This document shows, one piece after another, positions 1-3,856 of a DNA stretch of 5,318 nucleotides. The DNA is from Acidobacteriota bacterium (GTDB lineage Bacteria > Acidobacteriota > Terriglobia > Terriglobales > Acidobacteriaceae): contig JAJZHR010000215.1 of the NCBI GenBank assembly GCA_021810815.1, positions 1 to 5,318 on the forward strand, given 5' to 3'. A program made the position numbers and the translations under genes. Below the pieces are notes generated by a model. The model searched no databases. It was not told the DNA's origin and saw only the letters and a program-made list of their open reading frames with translations. The first letter of the stretch is position 1; each line of letters starts with the position of its first letter.

Positions 1-887
1 AGACCCAGGTGACGGGATTCTTTGGCCAGCCGCTGGCCGGTGGCGGCGGCAGCAACCTTGGCAGTGCTGCTGGAATGGCCTCCAGCACATCGGGGATGGG
101 AACAGGAATGGGCGGGCCGACTTCTGCGTTTGGAGGAGGCAGTTCGGGGTCTGCCTTTGGAGGGGCGTCCGCGTTCGGTGGAAGCAGCCCGGGCCTCAGC
201 GGAGGATTTGGATCCACCCCGGGCCTTGGCAGCAGCCCGAGTGGCACTTCCGGCTCAGGATCGTCGGGCGGCTTCGGCGGCGGCTTCGGGTCTAACGACA
301 ATAGTTCCAGCGACCAGGGAAGCTCGGGTGCGGGAAGTTCAGGTACCTCAGGGACGGGATCGCCTGCGGACGGAACCTCCGCCTCTGGAACCTCTGCCTC
401 TGGCACTTCTGGCACTGGCACCTCTGGTTCCAGTGCCTTTGGCTCCAGCACCCCTGGCTCCAGTGCCTTCGGCTCTGGGACACCCGGAGCTGGAACCCCA
501 GGGACGGGCGCTCCTGGCTCGACCGGCGGCTTTGGAGCCGTCGGCGGCGGGCCGATCATGGGCGTCTCCAGCATGAGTCCCAAGCCCTCGATCATCGTAT
601 TTCGCAAGCAGACTCATTACAACCAGTGGGAGTTTATCTACGACCCCCGGATGGATCAGCAGCAGCAGGGGAACCTGCTTGGTGGAGCCCCGGCCTCTGC
701 CTCGACCACCGGTGGGATTGGCGCGCCTGGCGGAACAACGCCGGGAGGGGCTTCCGGTCCCACAAGTTCCTTCGGTTCCTCCAGTGGATCGAGTTTTGGC
801 GGAGCTGGATCTTCGTCCCCAACCTCGCCGACTGCGCCCCCGGCTGGCAGTGCCCCCAGTTCAGGCGGCGGCTTCGGCTCTCCGTAG
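1..887 (+). CDS. Type II secretion/pseudopilin-like protein, C-terminal part (5' end outside window)
   Basis: The reading frame is open at the left edge and stops with TAG at 885-887, so this is probably the C-terminal part of a longer protein. A GTG at 9 is the first in-window start codon, but nothing supports it as the true start. Counting from that GTG, about 292 residues are seen. Residues 1-179 and 225-292 are low-complexity Gly/Ser/Thr/Pro/Ala with recurring GGFG, SAFG and GTP/GTS units. Between them, residues about 180-216 form a conserved-looking island (GGGPIMGVSSMS, then FRKQTHYNQWEFIYDP). The pattern G-x-I-M-G-V-x-S followed by Y-x-x-W-x-F-x-Y matches, from memory, the C-terminus of GspG/PulG-like 'type II secretion system proteins', including acidobacterial versions. 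The diagnostic prepilin N-terminal helix would lie upstream and cannot be seen. Such proteins assemble in the inner membrane/periplasm pseudopilus. That a gene is here is secure; the family is a moderate-confidence inference. Confidence 0.6.
   Translation, partial: TQVTGFFGQPLAGGGGSNLGSAAGMASSTSGMGTGMGGPTSAFGGGSSGSAFGGASAFGGSSPGLSGGFGSTPGLGSSPSGTSGSGSSGGFGGGFGSNDNSSSDQGSSGAGSSGTSGTGSPADGTSASGTSASGTSGTGTSGSSAFGSSTPGSSAFGSGTPGAGTPGTGAPGSTGGFGAVGGGPIMGVSSMSPKPSIIVFRKQTHYNQWEFIYDPRMDQQQQGNLLGGAPASASTTGGIGAPGGTTPGGASGPTSSFGSSSGSSFGGAGSSSPTSPTAPPAGSAPSSGGGFGSP
371..485 (+). repeat. In-frame tandem repeats in the Gly/Ser-rich region
   Basis: Short imperfect tandem repeats lie inside the pseudopilin-like gene. 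Two 15-base units, GGAACCTCCGCCTCT and GGAACCTCTGCCTCT, abut at 371-400. A 30-base unit occurs twice in tandem, at 426-455 and 456-485, encoding GSSAFGSSTP and GSSAFGSGTP. The unit lengths are multiples of three, so copy-number change would preserve frame. The DNA similarity is higher than the amino-acid repeat alone requires, which fits expansion by replication slippage. Confidence 0.75.
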
Positions 888-916
888 GGTTTGCGCCCCC
901 GGCACTGCGAAACCCT
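886..916 (+). terminator. Hairpin at the end of the pseudopilin-like gene (possible terminator, no U-tract)
   Basis: The inverted repeat AGGGTTT (886-892) / AAACCCT (910-916) is extended inward by CGC (894-896) / GCG (907-909) around a one-base bulge at 893, leaving a 10-base loop. The left arm begins inside the TAG stop codon. No T-run follows, so it is not a classical intrinsic terminator. It could be a 3'-end stabiliser or part of a Rho-dependent end. Confidence 0.4.
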
Positions 917-1087
917 CAGCGGCCGGCAGTCAGAGCGCCTCATCGTTCGTCTGACGCGCACCAGGCGTTGTCCTTCCTGCTGAGTTTCCACAGGGATCGT
1001 TCCGGTCTTCCCTCAAAAACTATTATTTTCCCCAATGGGCTTCGGCTGCCCCAACGCATGTTCCTGCAGGGTCATCGAGCCAAGTCT

Positions 1088-1093
1088 TACAAT
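1088..1093 (+). promoter_or_regulatory. Candidate -10 box (TACAAT) for a leaderless thiG mRNA
   Basis: TACAAT lies six bases before the thiG ATG at 1100, which would put transcription start at or beside the A of the start codon. There is no Shine-Dalgarno sequence between the box and the ATG. No convincing -35 is seen at 16-18 bases upstream (TGCAGG at 17). An alternative -10, TATTAT at 1021-1026, would give a leader of about 67 bases but also lacks a good -35. I found no TPP riboswitch in 888-1099. Confidence 0.4.
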
Positions 1094-1099
1094 CAAACT

Positions 1100-1882
1100 A
1101 TGACGGCTCAGATGGAACCTTTGATCATTGCGGGCAAGACCTTTCAATCGCGGCTTATCGTCGGTACGGGAAAGTACAAGGACGGGCCGGAGACGCTGGC
1201 GGCCATTGAGGCTTCTGGAGCGGAGATGGTGACGGTCGCTGTGCGGCGCGTGAACCTCGACCGCTCGAAGGAGTCTCTGCTGGACTTCATCGACCCGAAG
1301 AAATACTTTCTGCTGCCCAATACGGCAGGCTGCTACACGGCGGATGAGGCCATACGGGCGGCCCGCCTTGGACGCGAAGTTGGCCTTTCCGACTGGGTGA
1401 AAATCGAGGTCATCGGCGACCAGAAGACGCTTTACCCGGACGTGCACGCGACGCTACTGGCAACTGAGGTTCTGGTGAAGGAAGGGTTTACTGTTCTTCC
1501 GTATACGTCTGATGACATTGTATTTGCGCGCCGACTGATCGATGTTGGAGCGGCTGCGGTGATGCCCCTGGGAGCGCCCATCGGAAGCGGACTCGGCTTG
1601 CAGAACATCGCCAACCTGAGGATTCTGCGGGAGTTGATCACCGAGGTTCCGCTGATTGTGGATGCAGGCGTTGGAACCGCCTCTGATGCTGCCGTGGCGA
1701 TGGAGATGGGCTTTGACGCAGTTCTGATGAACACGGCGATGGCTGCGGCCGCTCATCCGGTGCTGATGGCCGAGGCGATGCGCAACGGTGTGCTCGCAGG
1801 GCGGCAAGCCTTCCTGTCAGGGCGAATGCCGAGGAAGCTTTATGCCAGCGCGAGTTCGCCGTTCGAGGGCATTTCGCGGTAG
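1100..1882 (+). CDS. thiG: Thiazole synthase ThiG
   Basis: ThiG builds the thiazole phosphate of thiamine from 1-deoxy-D-xylulose 5-phosphate, a glycine-derived imine (dehydroglycine) and sulfur carried by ThiS thiocarboxylate, in the cytoplasm. The 260-residue product has the usual family length and covers the whole (beta/alpha)8 barrel. Visible landmarks are the N-terminal SRLIVGTGKYKD (17-28), the AVRRVNL segment (47-53), WVKIEVIGD (99-107) with K101 as the expected Schiff-base lysine, the phosphate-binding VMPLGAPIGSGLG (154-166), VDAGVGTASDAA (187-198) and VLMNTAMA (208-215). The frame is open upstream to 626, but that stretch overlaps the pseudopilin-like gene and does not look like ThiG, so the ATG at 1100 is chosen; ATG 1112 (MEPLIIAGK) is an alternative. 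There is no Shine-Dalgarno sequence before either. No thiS, thiF, thiH, thiO or thiE is adjacent in the window, so the gene appears to stand alone or be separated from its partners. Confidence 0.97.
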   Translation: MTAQMEPLIIAGKTFQSRLIVGTGKYKDGPETLAAIEASGAEMVTVAVRRVNLDRSKESLLDFIDPKKYFLLPNTAGCYTADEAIRAARLGREVGLSDWVKIEVIGDQKTLYPDVHATLLATEVLVKEGFTVLPYTSDDIVFARRLIDVGAAAVMPLGAPIGSGLGLQNIANLRILRELITEVPLIVDAGVGTASDAAVAMEMGFDAVLMNTAMAAAAHPVLMAEAMRNGVLAGRQAFLSGRMPRKLYASASSPFEGISR

Positions 1883-1912
1883 CTGATGGCTGCTTGCGCA
1901 GAAGCGGATTTC

Positions 1913-1994
1913 GGTTTGCGGAGGCATTTGCAGGGGCGGTGCCGACCTTGCTTCCGCAAGCCGGGGCTTCTGGGCCTTCAGGCTTCCGCAAACC
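1913..1994. repeat. Inverted repeats between convergent thiG and lpxD (possible bidirectional terminator)
   Basis: The 117-base gap between the two convergent stop codons holds one left arm, GGTTTGCGGAGGC (1913-1925), and two right arms, GCTTCCGCAAGCC (1950-1962) and GCTTCCGCAAACC (1982-1994). The left arm matches the reverse complement of the distal right arm at 12 of 13 positions and of the proximal arm at 11 of 13, the differences allowing G-U pairs in the plus-strand transcript. Either hairpin could form, but not both at once. There is no T-run on either strand. The location suggests transcription termination or 3'-end protection for both genes. Confidence 0.5.
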
Positions 1995-1999
1995 CTCCT

Positions 2000-3022
2000 T
2001 CAGGTCTGCTTCTCTTCCCGCAGGCGGCGCATCAGTTCAGGCAGTTTGTTGAAAGCCGCGACCGAGCGCATCCATTGGCGGCTATCGATGGCAGGCGAAC
2101 CGCTCATGGTGCGGCCGGCCGCGATGTCGCCATGGGTTCCGCTCTGCGCGGTCACGATGACGCGGTCGCCGATGGTGCAGTGGCCGGCGACGCCCACCTG
2201 TCCGGCCAGAATCACGTCTTTGCCGATGTTGCTGGATCCGGCGAGGCCCACCTGAGAGCAGAGCAGCGTGTTGTCCCTCACCACGGAGCCGTGGCCCACT
2301 TGCACGAGATTGTCGATCTTCACACCGCGGCCAATGCGCGTTTCGCCGATGCTGGCGCGATCGACGCAGGAGTTGGCCTGCACCTCGACATCGTCCTCCA
2401 GCACGGTGGGGCCTGATTGCACAATCTTGAACCAGTCGCCCTGATGTGGCAGAACACCGTCGCGGGCGAAGCCGAAGCCGTCCGCGCCAATCACTGCGCC
2501 GTTTTGGAGGATGACGTTGTTGCCCAGCACGCAGTGCTCCCGGACGACGGCGTGGGAGTGGGCGAAGAAGTCGTCGCCGATGCGTGCTCGGGGATAGACC
2601 ACGACGTGGGGAAGGATGACGGCGCGGTTGCCAATGCGCGCGTTCTCTCCGATGACGGCGTATGCGCCGATGTGGCAGTCTGCTCCGAGGGAAGCTGAGG
2701 GATGGACGGAGGCCGTGGGGTGGATGCCGGGAGCGTACACCGGCGGCTGGTAGAAGAGGCGGATGGCGTGGGAGAAGAGGAGATAGGGGTTGGAGGTGCG
2801 CAGAGTGGCCGTGGGGACGTCAGGGAAGGCTTTGCCGACGAGGATGGCCGTGGCCCGCGTGGTGCGCGCCAGGTGGGCGTATTTGGGGTTGGCGACGAAG
2901 GTGAGATGGCCAGCTTCGGCCTGCTCGATGCCGGCGACGCCGGTGATTTCACCGTCCGGGTCACCGTGCAATTCGACGGGGAGAACGGCGGTCAGGGCGC
3001 GGACAACGTCGGCTAGCTTCAT
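2000..3022 (-). CDS. lpxD: UDP-3-O-(3-hydroxyacyl)glucosamine N-acyltransferase LpxD
   Basis: LpxD transfers a 3-hydroxyacyl chain from acyl carrier protein to the 2-amino group of UDP-3-O-acylglucosamine, an early committed step of lipid A synthesis in the cytoplasm; the enzyme works as a homotrimer. The 340-residue length is typical. Residues 1 to about 98 form the N-terminal uridine-binding domain, with LTFVANPKYAHL (40-51) carrying the F42/N45/Y48 pattern. Residues about 100-300 are a left-handed beta-helix of hexapeptide repeats (IGAYAVIGENARIGNRAVI and so on) interrupted by GADGFGFA (179-186). DNLVQVGH places the catalytic histidine at H244, equivalent to E. coli His239, and VAGH places H281, equivalent to His276. 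A short helical tail (FNKLPELMRRLREEK) ends the protein. The ATG at 3020-3022 fits the family's N-terminus; it has no Shine-Dalgarno sequence but a TACAAT box seven bases upstream. It lies 47 bases downstream of the small gene at 3070-3621, on the same strand. Its presence implies an LPS-type outer membrane. Confidence 0.97.
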   Translation of the reverse strand: MKLADVVRALTAVLPVELHGDPDGEITGVAGIEQAEAGHLTFVANPKYAHLARTTRATAILVGKAFPDVPTATLRTSNPYLLFSHAIRLFYQPPVYAPGIHPTASVHPSASLGADCHIGAYAVIGENARIGNRAVILPHVVVYPRARIGDDFFAHSHAVVREHCVLGNNVILQNGAVIGADGFGFARDGVLPHQGDWFKIVQSGPTVLEDDVEVQANSCVDRASIGETRIGRGVKIDNLVQVGHGSVVRDNTLLCSQVGLAGSSNIGKDVILAGQVGVAGHCTIGDRVIVTAQSGTHGDIAAGRTMSGSPAIDSRQWMRSVAAFNKLPELMRRLREEKQT

Positions 3023-3029
3023 GGTGGAG

Positions 3030-3035
3030 ATTGTA
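3030..3035 (-). promoter_or_regulatory. Candidate -10 box (TACAAT) directly before lpxD
   Basis: On the minus strand the sequence TTTACAAT is followed by CTCCACC and then the lpxD ATG, so the TACAAT box ends seven bases before the start codon. It is the only AT-rich stretch in the otherwise GC-rich 47-base gap. No good -35 is visible at normal spacing (CACCGT at 17). If real, it would give lpxD a leaderless mRNA from an internal promoter, independent of the upstream gene. Confidence 0.35.
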
Positions 3036-3069
3036 AAGGAGCCGGTGAGGACACGGTGCGCGGGACCGG

Positions 3070-3621
3070 TCAGTTGGGGCGGCTGTTGGCGGGGAGTTCG
3101 GCGTGGAAGAGTTCGTCCTGGAGGGAAATTTGCGGCGCTGGGCGGCGGGCCGGTGTTCCCACGGCGGCCAGAACCCGCAGTTCAGAAAGAGCGAGGCGCG
3201 GGACGTAGATGCGCTGGGTGTTGGAGCGGGTGTCAGGCGGCGCAAGCAGTAGGCCGTCCATCTGCAGCAGGGTCAGGTCGTTGGCGCAGAGGCCTTCGAG
3301 CAGGTCGTTGTCGCGAAAGGTGAGGCGGACCCATAGGCCCGTGGAGCGCGGTCTGGCGATGAAGGTTTTGCGCAGCAGCCGCTCGGGCTGGGGGTCATTG
3401 GGATGGAAGTCGCGGACGAAGCTTACCATTTTGACCTCATCCAGACCGAGGGTGATGACTCGGCCAGCGAGGTTCAGCACGGCGATGCTAGCCTGCGCTC
3501 CGCAACCCTGAACAAAGTCGGCCTGGGGCAGATAGCCCGCGATCCAATCGCGGTGAAAGCGTCGAACGACCACCTTCTTTTGACGGAGCGAACTAGTGGT
3601 GAAGGCTGCGGAGGTGGACAT
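3070..3621 (-). CDS. Conserved protein of unknown function, 183 aa, upstream of lpxD
   Basis: I recognise this as resembling an acidobacterial family of unknown function (possibly the one labelled DUF6982; that label is from memory), and I cannot assign a role. It has no signal peptide, membrane segment or obvious catalytic motif. After a short polar N-terminus (1-14) comes KKVVVRRFHRDWIAGYL (15-31), then VITLGLDEVKMVSFVRDF (55-72), a basic linker (80-92), GLWVRLTFRDNDLLEGL (95-111), CANDLTLLQMDGLLLAPP (112-129) and QRIYVPRLALSELRVLAAV (136-154), then a Pro/Arg-rich tail. The two halves look alike in pattern, suggesting a duplicated small beta-barrel module. The ATG at 3619-3621 has no Shine-Dalgarno sequence. 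Its stop lies 47 bases before lpxD with no hairpin of the type seen at the other gene ends, which fits cotranscription. Steady coding-like patterns over 183 codons and the family resemblance support a real gene. Confidence 0.85.
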   Translation of the reverse strand: MSTSAAFTTSSLRQKKVVVRRFHRDWIAGYLPQADFVQGCGAQASIAVLNLAGRVITLGLDEVKMVSFVRDFHPNDPQPERLLRKTFIARPRSTGLWVRLTFRDNDLLEGLCANDLTLLQMDGLLLAPPDTRSNTQRIYVPRLALSELRVLAAVGTPARRPAPQISLQDELFHAELPANSRPN

Positions 3622-3627
3622 AAGTTA

Positions 3628-3655
3628 TTGATAATGCTGCGGAAAGCAGGATAAA
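3628..3655 (-). promoter_or_regulatory. Candidate promoter for the 183-aa gene
   Basis: On the minus strand, TTTATC (3650-3655) and TATCAA (3628-3633) are separated by 16 bases, and the -10-like box ends six bases before the ATG. Matches to the sigma-70 consensus are 3/6 and 4/6, so the call is weak. The spacing again predicts a transcript starting at the start codon, as for thiG and lpxD. It would drive the small gene and possibly lpxD. Confidence 0.3.
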
Positions 3656-3747
3656 CGCCTGGGGCGATTGTCGCACGGCTGGAAGGAAAGCTGCGAAATT
3701 CGTGCAAATGGGTAGCTAAAATGATACTCCTGTGTTACATTCAAGGT

Positions 3748-3777
3748 TTGTGCTGGGTTCTTTCCGGCTGTTATATC
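3748..3777 (+). promoter_or_regulatory. Candidate promoter for the nucleotidyltransferase gene
   Basis: TTGTGC (3748-3753) lies 17 bases before TTATAT (3771-3776). Reading one base further gives TATATC with a TGT just before it, an extended -10 arrangement (3769-3777). The predicted transcription start near 3784 would give a leader of about 73 bases containing the hairpin at 3812-3834. The -35 matches only three consensus bases, so confidence is limited. Confidence 0.35.
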
Positions 3778-3811
3778 GTTGATTCGCCGAGTTTTACGTC
3801 GCAAAGAAACG

Positions 3812-3834
3812 GCAGGCGGCCCAACGCCGCCTGC
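3812..3834 (+). promoter_or_regulatory. Perfect 9-bp hairpin upstream of the nucleotidyltransferase start
   Basis: GCAGGCGGC (3812-3820) and GCCGCCTGC (3826-3834) are perfect reverse complements around the loop CCAAC. The stem is nearly all G-C and ends 22 bases before the ATG at 3857. No T-run follows on the plus strand, so it is unlikely to be an intrinsic terminator. It may be a structure in the mRNA leader affecting translation or stability. If translation starts at the in-frame TTG at 3779 instead, it lies within coding sequence. Confidence 0.5.
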
Positions 3835-3856
3835 GGCTGGGGTCAAAGAACGCGGC

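Noticed and set aside
371..530. CRISPR-like or mobile-element repeats
   Set aside because: The repeats are contiguous, in frame and without spacers, inside a coding sequence; they reflect protein low complexity.
22..576. 184-codon frame overlapping the pseudopilin-like gene
   Set aside because: It is an alternate frame of the same Gly/Ser-coding DNA, giving Ala/Leu/Pro-rich sequence without domains. The conserved GPIMGV...FIYDP island is in the other frame.
626..1099. Open frame upstream of thiG that would add 158 residues
   Set aside because: It overlaps the end of the pseudopilin-like gene and crosses the hairpin. The translated sequence is Arg/Pro/Trp-rich and unlike ThiG, whose family begins near residue 5 of the chosen start.
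888..1099. TPP riboswitch before thiG
   Set aside because: I looked for the conserved CTGAGA and thi-box core and could not find them in order; only a hairpin and AT-rich patches are present.
1886..2416. 176-codon open frame on the plus strand
   Set aside because: It is antisense to lpxD, His/Ala/Asp-rich, and has no family character; high GC leaves the opposite strand open.
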